Assembly: GCA_965205045.1 (NCBI GenBank)
Contig: OZ242031.1
Span: 2,852,001-2,916,000 of the forward strand
Source of the DNA: UBA6522 sp965205045
GTDB lineage: Bacteria > Pseudomonadota > Gammaproteobacteria > Steroidobacterales > Rariloculaceae
Direction of reading: 5' to 3'
DNA length: 64,000 nt
Shown: positions 16,262 to 24,714 of the stretch, one piece after another
Layout: each line of letters starts with the position of its first letter
Numbering within the stretch: position 1 is the stretch's first letter
Notes under the pieces: model-generated
Database searches by the model: none
Told to the model about the DNA's origin: nothing
What the model saw: only the letters and a program-made list of their open reading frames with translations
Position numbers and translations under genes: made by a program

Positions 16262-17268
16262 TCAACCACCGGCGGATTCTTCAGGCCATTGTAGATGGCC
16301 TCGACAAACATCCCGGTCGTCCAGGGGCCCGTGTCGGATCCATACCGCTCGCGATAGCCCTGTGTGGGATTGGCGGCCTGCACCTCCTCAAGACTCATCT
16401 CCTTTTCGACGAGATCCTTGATCCTGTCATGGATGATCGTGACCATGTTCTGGTATTCCACCAGCTCGGCGTAGTCGGCAATGTATCCGTTCCCGGGCAC
16501 GAGCAGCGTCCGCCCCGGTTTCAGGACCAGGGGCATCGCGGGAATCGTGATCTCCAGCAGGTGGTTGAGCGCCGCCAGTTCGCCCTGGATGCTGCCGCCC
16601 CTGGCCGGATCGATCACCGGGAACTGGTGCAGGTCCAGGATGTCGCCGGTGGCGATCACGTCGGCGCGGCGAAAATGCACCATGCTGTCGCCATCGGAGT
16701 GGGCGCCGGTCTGGCGCATGACGACGATGCCGTCGTCGTTGATGTACATCGTTCTCACCCTGGACGTGTACGTCTCGTTCGGCCAGTCCTCGTAGGGCAG
16801 CACGCCCTCGTCGGCCATGCGCAGCAGCACGTTCTCGTGCGCAAGAACGTTTGCGTAGGGGGCGGCGCCAAAGGGAGCGCCCGCGACCGGGATGCCCGTG
16901 CTCGCCAGCGCATGGTTGCCGCCGGCGTGGTCGGCATCGGCACTGGTGTTGATGATCAGCCCGATCGGCCGGTCGGTGATGGCCCTCACCGCGGCCAGGA
17001 CCTTGTCCGCCATGTCCGCGGAGCCGGTGTCGACAAGGATGGCTGCGTCTTCTCCCACGTGCACGGTGATGTTGCCGCCGGCGCCAAAGATCACGTGGAC
17101 ATTCGGTCGGATCTGAATGGTTTCAAGCCCGGGGGTGTCAGGTGCCGGCTGGGCGTGCGGCCCGGTGATCCAGCACGCGGCAAGGGCCGCCACCATCGCG
17201 GGGAGGCGGCAACGGAACCGGCCGGAAAGACGGCTACCGCGGCCCGACGAGATGATCGATCGTCTCAT
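16258..17268 (-). CDS. Secreted metallo-beta-lactamase-fold protein with degenerate metal motif
   Basis: The 336-residue secreted protein has the MBL fold typical of quinoprotein-relay-type hydrolases: NITVHVGEDAAILVDTG near 60, SDGDSMVHFRRADVIATGDI near 190-210, LVPGNGYIADYAE near 260. The usual HxHxDH zinc motif is replaced by SADADH in INTSADADHAGGNH (about 104), so two of the metal-binding histidines are lost, while the downstream HSDGDS His remains. A mononuclear site or a non-catalytic role is likely. It leads an operon with the genes at 15401, 14369 and 13863, and is the separate counterpart of the C-terminal half of 5224. Confidence 0.82.
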   Translation of the reverse strand: MRRSIISSGRGSRLSGRFRCRLPAMVAALAACWITGPHAQPAPDTPGLETIQIRPNVHVIFGAGGNITVHVGEDAAILVDTGSADMADKVLAAVRAITDRPIGLIINTSADADHAGGNHALASTGIPVAGAPFGAAPYANVLAHENVLLRMADEGVLPYEDWPNETYTSRVRTMYINDDGIVVMRQTGAHSDGDSMVHFRRADVIATGDILDLHQFPVIDPARGGSIQGELAALNHLLEITIPAMPLVLKPGRTLLVPGNGYIADYAELVEYQNMVTIIHDRIKDLVEKEMSLEEVQAANPTQGYRERYGSDTGPWTTGMFVEAIYNGLKNPPVVE

Positions 17269-17296
17269 TGTCCATTCCCGTTGCGGCGCAGAAAGA

Positions 17297-18622
17297 CTAC
17301 TTCACGCGCTTCACGATGCGTCGTTCGCGCTCCGGCGCCCGTTCCCTGGTTTGTCTGGTGGTTCGTCCGGTCTTCTCGATATCACGAACCACGCCGATCA
17401 ATTGCTCGTAGAACAATTTCGCCGCCGGAGACATCGTCGTGTTCGCGCGCATGATGATCTGGACTTTCGGCACCGTCGTGCGGCTGAATTGTTCGATGTC
17501 CCTGGCCGCCAGCGGGACGATTGCGGACAGTTCCGAACGACGTTGAGCATCGTATACGGAAGAGAGGGCGAGACGGTCGCTTTCCAGAAGCACCCCATCC
17601 ACGACCTGGGAACTTCCCGACTCCACCCAGTCGCTCGGCGGCTCGAGACCGCGAGCGTTGAAGTAAGACCGGAACCACTCCGCAATCGGCGTGTCCATCG
17701 GCGGCAGAATCCATTTTGCGGCCGCAAGATCCTCGGCTGTCACCGATTGGACCCGGCCCAGCGGGTGCCCCGCCCGCGCGAGAATCCGGGCCTCGGCATC
17801 CATGATGGGATGCAGGATCAGATCCGGGTGGTCCGAGGCCAGGTAGCGAACACCGATGACGAAATCGAGATCGCCCGAACGCAGCGCCGATTCCATGACG
17901 TGGAGGTCGCCTTCCAGCGTGGCTACCCGGATCCTCGGATGCGATTTGAGGAGTCTGCTTATCGCCCGCGGTGCGATGAGATTGCGGACCGGAGGGAGCG
18001 TGGCGATCGCGAGCCGGCCTCTGACGATCCCGTCCGCCATTCCGGCCATCTCGTCAACGGCATGTTGAATCTCGGAAAAGGCCAGGCGTACGTGAGTGTT
18101 CAGCACCCGCGAGAAGGGTGTCGCCTCGAGTGTTCCACCCGTGGAGCGCTCGAACAATGGCAAATTGAGCTGATCCTGGAGTTCGTTCAGCGCCCGGTAC
18201 ACTGCGTGCGGGGCAATGTCGAGACGGTCGGCTGCGAACCGGATGTCGCGAAAGCGGTGTACGGCGATGAACGCGATCAGCCGATTGTTGCCGATCTCCA
18301 TCCGAAAGACCGGCGGGTTTTGCCGTTGATTCGGATCACCGGGCAGATTCCGGTACTCGGCGCCGGCGCGCTCGAACTCGCGGTTGGCACTCTTCAGGCG
18401 CTTGACCAGGGCTTCGCCGTAACTCGTCGGTATCATGCCGGCGGTTACACGGTCGAACAGCCTGATCCCCAGTTGTTTTTCGATCTGCGAAACGGCCTTG
18501 CTGGTTGCCGAGTGGGAACGCGCCAGGTGCGCGCTGGCATGCGAAATGCTGCCGGTTTCGGCGACACTCAGAACGGCCCTCAACTGTCGGAGACTCAGGG
18601 CAGTTGCGTCAACGGGGTTCAC
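17297..18622 (-). CDS. LysR family regulator with two HTH domains, copy 1
   Basis: The 441-residue protein has a LysR winged HTH at about 10-68 (LRQLRAVLSVAETGSISHAS, LGIRLFDR). A second LysR-type HTH follows at about 108-170 (LIAFIAVHRFRDIRFAADRL, LPLFERSTGG). The effector-binding domain is at about 195-400, ahead of a basic C-terminal tail (RERRIVKRVK). Ordinary LysR proteins have one HTH and about 300 residues. GTG 18622 is preceded by GAGG. It lies just upstream of the MBL operon on the same strand and beside a near-identical paralogue; it probably controls neighbouring secreted genes in response to an aromatic or similar ligand (inference). Confidence 0.9.
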   Translation of the reverse strand: MNPVDATALSLRQLRAVLSVAETGSISHASAHLARSHSATSKAVSQIEKQLGIRLFDRVTAGMIPTSYGEALVKRLKSANREFERAGAEYRNLPGDPNQRQNPPVFRMEIGNNRLIAFIAVHRFRDIRFAADRLDIAPHAVYRALNELQDQLNLPLFERSTGGTLEATPFSRVLNTHVRLAFSEIQHAVDEMAGMADGIVRGRLAIATLPPVRNLIAPRAISRLLKSHPRIRVATLEGDLHVMESALRSGDLDFVIGVRYLASDHPDLILHPIMDAEARILARAGHPLGRVQSVTAEDLAAAKWILPPMDTPIAEWFRSYFNARGLEPPSDWVESGSSQVVDGVLLESDRLALSSVYDAQRRSELSAIVPLAARDIEQFSRTTVPKVQIIMRANTTMSPAAKLFYEQLIGVVRDIEKTGRTTRQTRERAPERERRIVKRVK

Positions 18623-18678
18623 GTCGCCTCACGTTGACGCCAATCCGATCAAGACAGGTCGTGTTGTTTGCCCCATGA

Positions 18679-20004
18679 CTATTTCACGCGTTTCACTATG
18701 CGGCGTTCGCGCTCCGGCGCCTGTTCTTCGGTTCGGTCGGTGGTTCGTCCGGTCCTCTCGATTTCACGCACCACGCCGATCAACTGCTCGTAAAACAGCT
18801 TTGCCGGCGGAGACATCGTCGTGTTCGCGCGCATGATGATCTGCAGTTTCCCCATGGTTGTGCGGCTGTATTCTTCAATGTCGTCAGCCGCCAGCGAAAC
18901 GATTTCAGACAGCTCCGAGCGTCGCTGTGCATCGTATTCCGAAGAGATGGCGAGGCGATCGCTTTCCAGCAGTAATGCGTCCACGATCTGGGAACTTGTC
19001 GAGTCCACGCAGTCGCTGGGCGGATCGAGACCTCGCGCGCTGAAGTAAGTCTGGAACCACTCGGCAACGGGCGTGTCTGCCGGCGGCATAATCCATTTCG
19101 CGGCCGCAAGTTCATGTGCGGTCACAGATCGGCGCCGGCACAGCGGGTGCCCCGCCCGCACCAGAACGCGAGCCTCGGCATCCATGATGGGATGCAAAAT
19201 CAGGTCTGGGTGGTCCGGGACGACATGACGAACACCGATGATGAAGTCGATATCGCCCGAACGCAGCGCCGATTCCATGAAGTGAAAGTCGCCTTCCAGC
19301 GTGGCAACGTGGATTCTCGGATGCGACCTGAGGAGTCTGCCTATCGCCCGCGGTGCGATGAGATTGCGCACCGGTGGCAGCGTGGCGATCGCGAGCCGGC
19401 CTCTGACGATCCCGTCCGCCATTCCGGCCATCTCGTCAATGGCATGTTGAATTTCGGAAAAGGCCAGGCGTACGTGAGTGTTAAGTGCCCGGGAGAAGGG
19501 CGTCGCATGGAGTGCCGCACCCGTGGAGCGCTCGAACAATGGCAAGCTGAGCTGATCCTGGAGTTCGTTCAGCGACCGGTACACGGCGTGGGGGGTGATG
19601 TCGAGCCGTTCGGCGGCGAGCCGTATGTCGCGGTAGCGGTGCACGGCGATGAACGCGACCAGGCGATTGTTGCCGATCTCCATCCGGAACACCGGCGGGA
19701 TTTGCCGTTGAGTCGGGTCGTCAAGCAGATTCCGGTACTCGGCGCCGGCGCGTTCGAACTCGCGGTTGGCGCTCTTCAGGCGCTTGACCAGGGCTTCGCC
19801 GTAACTCGTCGGTATCATCCCGGCTCTTACACGGTCGAACAGCCTGATCCCCAGTTGTTTTTCGATCTGCGAAACGGCCTTGCTGGTCGCCGAGTGGGAA
19901 CGCGCCAGGAGTGCGCTGCCACGCGAGATGCTGCCGGTTTCGGCGACCCTCAGTACGGCCCTCAACTGCCGGAGACCCAGGGCATATGCGTCAACGGGGT
20001 TCAC
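18679..20004 (-). CDS. LysR family regulator with two HTH domains, copy 2
   Basis: This 441-residue tandem paralogue has the same length and layout as the gene at 17297: HTH 1 (LRQLRAVLRVAETGSISRGS), HTH 2 (LVAFIAVHRYRDIRLAAERL), an effector domain and a basic tail. The two are similar along their whole length, with most changes in the effector domain (for instance GVRYLASDHPD versus GVRHVVPDHPD), consistent with duplication and divergence of ligand specificity. GTG 20004 is preceded by GAGG. It is divergent from the secreted protein gene at 20145, a classic LysR-target arrangement. Confidence 0.9.
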   Translation of the reverse strand: MNPVDAYALGLRQLRAVLRVAETGSISRGSALLARSHSATSKAVSQIEKQLGIRLFDRVRAGMIPTSYGEALVKRLKSANREFERAGAEYRNLLDDPTQRQIPPVFRMEIGNNRLVAFIAVHRYRDIRLAAERLDITPHAVYRSLNELQDQLSLPLFERSTGAALHATPFSRALNTHVRLAFSEIQHAIDEMAGMADGIVRGRLAIATLPPVRNLIAPRAIGRLLRSHPRIHVATLEGDFHFMESALRSGDIDFIIGVRHVVPDHPDLILHPIMDAEARVLVRAGHPLCRRRSVTAHELAAAKWIMPPADTPVAEWFQTYFSARGLDPPSDCVDSTSSQIVDALLLESDRLAISSEYDAQRRSELSEIVSLAADDIEEYSRTTMGKLQIIMRANTTMSPPAKLFYEQLIGVVREIERTGRTTDRTEEQAPERERRIVKRVK

Positions 20005-20144
20005 GACACCTCATGATCATGCTGGCGGGCAATGGCTTTCGTATAATTACCGTAGAGGCCGGTTACAAATCAGTCAATCCCGGGAAGCTGCGCCGCGATT
20101 TCCAGCGGGGGAGCCTCCCGGCGCCGACAACTGGGGAAAACGAA

Positions 20145-21203
20145 ATGAAACGACTGCTCGCAACTCTGGTTTACCTGGCGTTGGTCTCGCCCCTGTCCGC
20201 ACAGTGGATTTCGCTGCCCACGCCGGGCATTCCGCGTACGGCGGACGGTGCTCCGGACCTGTCCGCGCCTACGCCGCGCACCGCGGAAGGCCGTCCCGAC
20301 TTCACGGGCTTGTGGCGCACCGGCAGGTCGACCGGCGACCTGGGCGATCGAAGCAAGTTCCAGCCGTGGGTCAATACGCTGATCGAGGAGCGCGGCAGCC
20401 GCTACTTTGCCGACAGTCCCCGGTTCCACTGCCTGCCCAGCGGACCGGCCGCCATCAACAGCGGCGGCAATTCCTACGGGCTACGCAGGATACTGCAGCA
20501 CCCGACGATGATCGCGGTGCTCTACAACGACGGCACCTACCGGGAGATCTTCATGGACGGGCGGAAACTGGAGGAGGACCCGCTGCGCACCTGGATGGGC
20601 TACTCCGTCGGCCGCTGGGACGGCGATACGCTGGTGGTGGAGAGCAACGGCTACAACGACAAGACCTGGCTGAACAGCGGAGGCGTGTCGCACACCGATC
20701 AACTGCGCATGACCGAGCGCTTCCGCCGCCCGAGCTTCGGGCGTATCGAGATCGAGGTGACCTACGAGGATCCCGGCGCGTTCAATTCACCCCTGCACGC
20801 GGCCATCCAGATGAATTACGCCGCCGACGACGTGATGCTCGAGACCGTCTGCACGGAGGCCTACCTGGGCGGGGACCGCGAACATTGGAGCACCGGCGTC
20901 ACGGGAAGGGTTACGACATCCATGGAGGTCGCCCCCGAGATCCTGGCCCGGTACGTCGGAACCTACACCGGCACTTACCTGGCGAACGACGTCACGATCC
21001 GGATCACGATGGAAGACGGGCAACTGTTCCTGCAACGGGGCAACGGCAGACGAGCGCCGCTGGCGGCGCAGTCCGAGACCTCCTTCCTGCCGGACGGCGG
21101 CGGCCTGGGCTATGTCTTTACCGCCGAGGGCGATGGGATGGCCACCGCCATCTCGGAGGTCCGCGTTTCGGGTGCGTGGACTTACGAACGGGCGCCCGAA
21201 TAG
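20145..21203 (+). CDS. Secreted MDGR-domain protein
   Basis: The 352-residue protein starts at ATG 20145 after GGGGAA and has a signal peptide (MKRLLATLVYLALVSPLSAQ). Its N-terminus shows the repeated PRTADGAPDLSAP / PRTAEGRPDFTGLW pattern. The MDGR landmarks are REIFMDGRKLEEDP near 137, YSVGRWDGDTLVVES near 152 and YEDPGAFNSP near 205. A C-terminal beta-rich segment from about 265 (YVGTYTGTYLANDVTIRITMEDG) resembles the beta-barrel tail found in some secreted hydrolases. It is divergent from the LysR gene at 20004 and a plausible target of it. Function unknown. Confidence 0.75.
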   Translation: MKRLLATLVYLALVSPLSAQWISLPTPGIPRTADGAPDLSAPTPRTAEGRPDFTGLWRTGRSTGDLGDRSKFQPWVNTLIEERGSRYFADSPRFHCLPSGPAAINSGGNSYGLRRILQHPTMIAVLYNDGTYREIFMDGRKLEEDPLRTWMGYSVGRWDGDTLVVESNGYNDKTWLNSGGVSHTDQLRMTERFRRPSFGRIEIEVTYEDPGAFNSPLHAAIQMNYAADDVMLETVCTEAYLGGDREHWSTGVTGRVTTSMEVAPEILARYVGTYTGTYLANDVTIRITMEDGQLFLQRGNGRRAPLAAQSETSFLPDGGGLGYVFTAEGDGMATAISEVRVSGAWTYERAPE

Positions 21204-21301
21204 TCGGAAAAGACCGAGCCTGATTTGGCTGGACTCCGGGCCGGTTCACTGCCCATCGCGACTCGCACGATGATCGGGTCCCCGTGTCGAGCCGTGAATT
21301 C

Positions 21302-21375
21302 TGCGTAAATTGGCATGAATTAGCTGTCTACCGTTCACCTGTACTGTCGTCCGGGTATCGCCGGACGTTTAAGAT
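21302..21375 (+). promoter_or_regulatory. Shared 74-bp upstream element, copy 1
   Basis: The block opens with TGCGTAAATTGGCATGAATT and ends with GCCGGACGTTTAAGAT, 31 bases before ATG 21407. The block at 23738-23811 has the same length: its last 16 bases are identical and 16 of its first 20 match, with little similarity between. This looks like a shared promoter or operator. Confidence 0.5.
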
Positions 21376-21406
21376 GTTCAACTGGCAGAAATCGGCGAGG
21401 AAGCCA

Positions 21407-22546
21407 ATGCGAACGCTATTGAAAGCAGTGGCCTGGTGCTACCTGTTGAGTTGGTCAGTGTTGACATTCGCTCACCACAGCATCGCGGCGTATGCGGTCG
21501 ATGAAGCACGCGAAATCTCGGGCATCGTCTCCGAGGTCCGGCTCGTGAATCCGCACGCCTATTTCGTGCTCGATGTGACCGACGAGACAGGGGCCGTGAC
21601 CTCGTGGAGGGTGGAAACCGCCGCGCCGGCCGTCCTGCGCCGTGGCGGTTGGGATGCCACGACCGTACGGGTCGGTGACCAGGTTGTGGCGACGGGCGCG
21701 CCGCTGGCGTCAGGCGAACCGGAAATGAATCTCGAATTCTTCTTTCTGGCCGACGGCACCCGGATCACTCGCACCGGCAACATCGGAGGTCCACCGGCAG
21801 GCGCTGCCGCCGCCGGCGAGGGCGGACCGGCGGTAGCGGCTGGCGGCATGGCGCCTGCAGGGGGCATGGGGCGGCAAGGAGGCATGGGCCGTGGCGCGGG
21901 AGGCGCAGCCTTTCCGGCGGAACCGGAGCCATCCGGCGCTCCACGCGAGTTGCTGACCGGCGTATGGTCGACGAATTGGGGTTCGCCCTTTACGCGCTCG
22001 ACCGACCCGCAGGCCCGCGAGAAGATGACGGCTGCCGGGCTCGCCCGCTTCGAAGCGTTCGACATCAATGTCGAGAACATGGCGAACTGCCGCCTGGTGG
22101 GCGCGCCCCGCCTTGCGCGGGGCACGGTCTACTCGCACGAGGTCGTCGACATCGGCCATACGATCTACATCATCTCCGAATACAACGCGGAGACCCGCCG
22201 CATCTACATGGACGGACAGGCACCGCACCGGTACTTCGCTCCCAACAAACTCGGTTGGTCCAACGGCGAATACGAGGACGGCGTGCTGACGATCACGACG
22301 CGGCACCTGACCGAGGAGTACATCGAAGCGTCGAGCGGCAACTACTTCGGCGGCGGTGAAGACGCCTACATGATCGAGAAGATATTCGTTATCGAAGAGG
22401 GAAGCGAACTCGTCTACATGACGTGGTTTCATGACCCCGCGCATTACACGGAGCCCTATCGCACCTCCCAGAACTGGCGGCGCATGGATGTGAATGAGGG
22501 CTTCATGCTCGACTGCGAACCCACCGTTTACACATTGGCGGAGTAA
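21407..22546 (+). CDS. DUF6152 protein with Gly/Met-rich linker and MDGR domain
   Basis: The 379-residue product starts at ATG 21407, preceded by GAGGAAG; the signal peptide ends SVLTFA and the mature protein would begin HHSIAAYAVD. LVNPHAYFVLDV is the second DUF6152 signature. A Gly/Ala/Met-rich linker (about 128-170, GMGRQGGMGRGAGG) joins the DUF6152 domain to a C-terminal domain with RRIYMDGQAPHRYFAP near 265 and GWSNGEYEDGVLTITTRH near 283. The gene at 28193 is a paralogue with the same linker type. The next gene, 22597, is 50 bases downstream and probably cotranscribed. Confidence 0.85.
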   Translation: MRTLLKAVAWCYLLSWSVLTFAHHSIAAYAVDEAREISGIVSEVRLVNPHAYFVLDVTDETGAVTSWRVETAAPAVLRRGGWDATTVRVGDQVVATGAPLASGEPEMNLEFFFLADGTRITRTGNIGGPPAGAAAAGEGGPAVAAGGMAPAGGMGRQGGMGRGAGGAAFPAEPEPSGAPRELLTGVWSTNWGSPFTRSTDPQAREKMTAAGLARFEAFDINVENMANCRLVGAPRLARGTVYSHEVVDIGHTIYIISEYNAETRRIYMDGQAPHRYFAPNKLGWSNGEYEDGVLTITTRHLTEEYIEASSGNYFGGGEDAYMIEKIFVIEEGSELVYMTWFHDPAHYTEPYRTSQNWRRMDVNEGFMLDCEPTVYTLAE

Positions 22547-22596
22547 GGGCATCATCGGGATGCAGGAAACTCTGCACTGGATTGAGGAGAAAGCTC

Positions 22597-23157
22597 ATGA
22601 AATTCTGGACGACCACGATGACTGCGATGGCACTGATGCTGTCGATGACGCCCGTTGTGTCACAGGAATCGGCTTCCGAGCAGACCTACCACATGAAGAT
22701 GGACGACCCGGCGGGACTGGTGGAAACCGGCTACTGCCTGGAAATCCTCGGCAGGCCCGGCGACGAAATGCTCGACATGCCCCTCATCGCGCATAGCTGC
22801 AAGCTGGTCCTCGCTCCGGACGATGCAATCGTCCACAACGGGAAGGGCGAAATCGTATTTCCCGCCTTTGATCTTTGCGTGACTGCCATGGGGTTGAACG
22901 TTGCGCTCGAGTACAACTCGCTGATGCTGAAGGAGTGCGGCCTCGTGGAGCCCTATCTGAATGCACCCCCGTTCCAGGCTTTTGAAATCAATGACGGGAA
23001 CCAGGTGCAGCTCATGGGTTCCGAACTCTGCCTGACGATCGGCGATTCATCGAGCACCACAACGCGCCCGGATCACCACTGGCGCGCGCTGTACCTGCAG
23101 GATTGTGCCGGCGCACCGCTGGAGCGCTCGCAGTGGTATCTCAATATCCCCGAGTAG
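22597..23157 (+). CDS. Small secreted protein with beta-trefoil-like (ricin B-type) features
   Basis: The 186-residue product starts at ATG 22597 after GAGGAGA, with a signal peptide ending PVVSQ. The mature part has repeated Cys and aromatic units: GYCLEILG, DLCVTAMG, ELCLTIGD and a final RSQWYLNIPE. That spacing of C-L-x-hydrophobic segments with a terminal QWxL is like ricin-B lectin repeats, so carbohydrate binding is possible. The assignment rests on pattern alone. It follows the DUF6152 gene at 21407 on the same strand. Confidence 0.5.
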   Translation: MKFWTTTMTAMALMLSMTPVVSQESASEQTYHMKMDDPAGLVETGYCLEILGRPGDEMLDMPLIAHSCKLVLAPDDAIVHNGKGEIVFPAFDLCVTAMGLNVALEYNSLMLKECGLVEPYLNAPPFQAFEINDGNQVQLMGSELCLTIGDSSSTTTRPDHHWRALYLQDCAGAPLERSQWYLNIPE

Positions 23158-23280
23158 ACTGAACGCCGCGGCAAATGGAACGTCGCGCGACTGCTCACAA
23201 CACGCTCGGCTATTGCGGGCAGTCGGTTGGCGATCGGAAAGGCGGCTCGTTCGTGACGGTGCACGGCATAGCCAAACCGG

Positions 23281-23670
23281 TTAATTTCGATCCTGGGGGC
23301 GCGCCCAGAACTCCACGCCGTCCGACTCCCTGACGGCGCTGACCCATTCGCCGGCCGGCGTACCGTCACGCATGGGATACCCGGTAATCGTCAGGCGAGT
23401 CCCGGGCGGGAAGTCGCCAAAACGTATGCCCCGGCGCATCAGGGTGGTCGGACCCTCGGCCTCTAAGCCCCAGGTGGTTACGGAGCCGTCGTCGTTGGTC
23501 ACGTCCAGAAGCAGCCACGAATGCGGATTGGTAAACTGGAACTCGCGCACAACCCCGCTAAGGGTGATCGAGGACTCGGTGTCGAACATCACCCCGGCGT
23601 GATGCGCAGCACTGTTGGCCATCCAGAGCGCGATTGGAACTGCGGATAGAACCAGCGCTATATTCTTCAT
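23281..23670 (-). CDS. DUF6152 family secreted protein (short form)
   Basis: The 129-residue protein starts at ATG 23670, preceded by GGAGAT; the frame stays open upstream to 23970 without a signal sequence, so the shorter start is right. The signal peptide ends MANSAA, giving a mature HHAGVMFDTESSITLSG; FTNPHSWLLLDV is the second signature. The tail DGVEFWARPQ takes the place of the C-terminal domain of larger relatives. It is transcribed divergently from 23842. Confidence 0.82.
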   Translation of the reverse strand: MKNIALVLSAVPIALWMANSAAHHAGVMFDTESSITLSGVVREFQFTNPHSWLLLDVTNDDGSVTTWGLEAEGPTTLMRRGIRFGDFPPGTRLTITGYPMRDGTPAGEWVSAVRESDGVEFWARPQDRN

Positions 23671-23737
23671 TGCGATCTCCTGTGCCGGCGAATGATACCG
23701 AACGCGCGTCCAGCCGCTCGAACGGAGCGTTGACTTT

Positions 23738-23811
23738 TGCGCAACTGGGCATGAATAACAGGTCCAATGTTCGCAGAATTGCTCTTGTGGCAATTGCCGG
23801 ACGTTTAAGAT
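23738..23811 (+). promoter_or_regulatory. Shared 74-bp upstream element, copy 2
   Basis: The block opens TGCGCAACTGGGCATGAATA and ends GCCGGACGTTTAAGAT, 30 bases before ATG 23842. Length, end sequences and distance to the start match the block at 21302-21375. Confidence 0.5.
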
Positions 23812-23841
23812 AGTCGGGAACCCGCAGTCGGGAGGAAACCA

Positions 23842-24714
23842 ATGGGGCTCGGGATTGCAAGATTGGCTCTTGTAGCGTTGGCGTCTGTGGGCGCGGTTCA
23901 GGCGCAGACTGCAGGAGAGCGGGCCGAAACGGCCGGGCTGGGGCTGCAGTACGAGTCGGCCTGGGCGCATTATGAGACCTTGCGCGAACAGGCCGGGGGT
24001 GGCGATCGCCTGGAATGGGCGTCATTGCCGGACTGGTCCGGAATCTATACCAAGCTCGGCGGTCCAGGCTACGAGACCGGCGGGCCGCGCGGCATCGCCA
24101 CGACCGCGAAGCTGACGCCTGAATATCGGGCCCGCTTCGACGAGGCGCAGACGCGGGCCGCCGAGGGCGTTGTATTCGACCCCCTGAGCGTTTGCGCACC
24201 GTCGGGTTACCCGCGATGGCTCAGTTCGGGGTATCTGCGGGAGTTTGTCGTGACGCCCGGCCAGACATGGATGATGAACGAGACGGACAACGAAACCCGG
24301 CGCGTGTATACGGACGGGCGGGGGCATCCCCATCCGGAAAATGCCTACCCGATCGTTCACGGCGACTCAATCGGGTTCTGGGACGGCGGCCGATTGATCG
24401 TGCACACCAATCAGATTTCCGCGGGCGTTTACGGTAGGAACATGCTGGAGAAAAGTGACCGGCTGGAAACCGTGGAGATTTGGCAGAAACAGGAAAACGG
24501 CGACCTCACTGTCGACGTCTGGCACTACGATCCGCCCGTATTGCTTGAACCCTGGCACGTTCGCCATTCCTACGGAGTCGTCGACGATCAGGACCGGCAG
24601 ATGCGGATACGCTACTGGTATTGCACCGAGAATCAGAACAACGCGGTGTATCGGACAGAGGAGGGCGGTACGCAGTACACAGACCTCGATTTCCTGACCG
24701 GAGACGAACAATGA
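23842..24714 (+). CDS. Conserved secreted protein with MDGR-like motif
   Basis: The 290-residue product starts at ATG 23842 after GGAGGAAACCA, with a signal peptide ending GAVQAQ. Landmarks are LPDWSGIYTKLGG near 62, VCAPSGYPRWL near 116, RRVYTDGRGHPHPENAYP near 153, SIGFWDGGRLIVHTNQI near 175 and YDPPVLLEPWHVRHSY near 233. TDGR replaces MDGR, but the order is that of the MDGR proteins. The stop overlaps the start of the CapA-like gene (ATGA), so the two are translationally coupled. Function unknown. Confidence 0.72.
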   Translation: MGLGIARLALVALASVGAVQAQTAGERAETAGLGLQYESAWAHYETLREQAGGGDRLEWASLPDWSGIYTKLGGPGYETGGPRGIATTAKLTPEYRARFDEAQTRAAEGVVFDPLSVCAPSGYPRWLSSGYLREFVVTPGQTWMMNETDNETRRVYTDGRGHPHPENAYPIVHGDSIGFWDGGRLIVHTNQISAGVYGRNMLEKSDRLETVEIWQKQENGDLTVDVWHYDPPVLLEPWHVRHSYGVVDDQDRQMRIRYWYCTENQNNAVYRTEEGGTQYTDLDFLTGDEQ

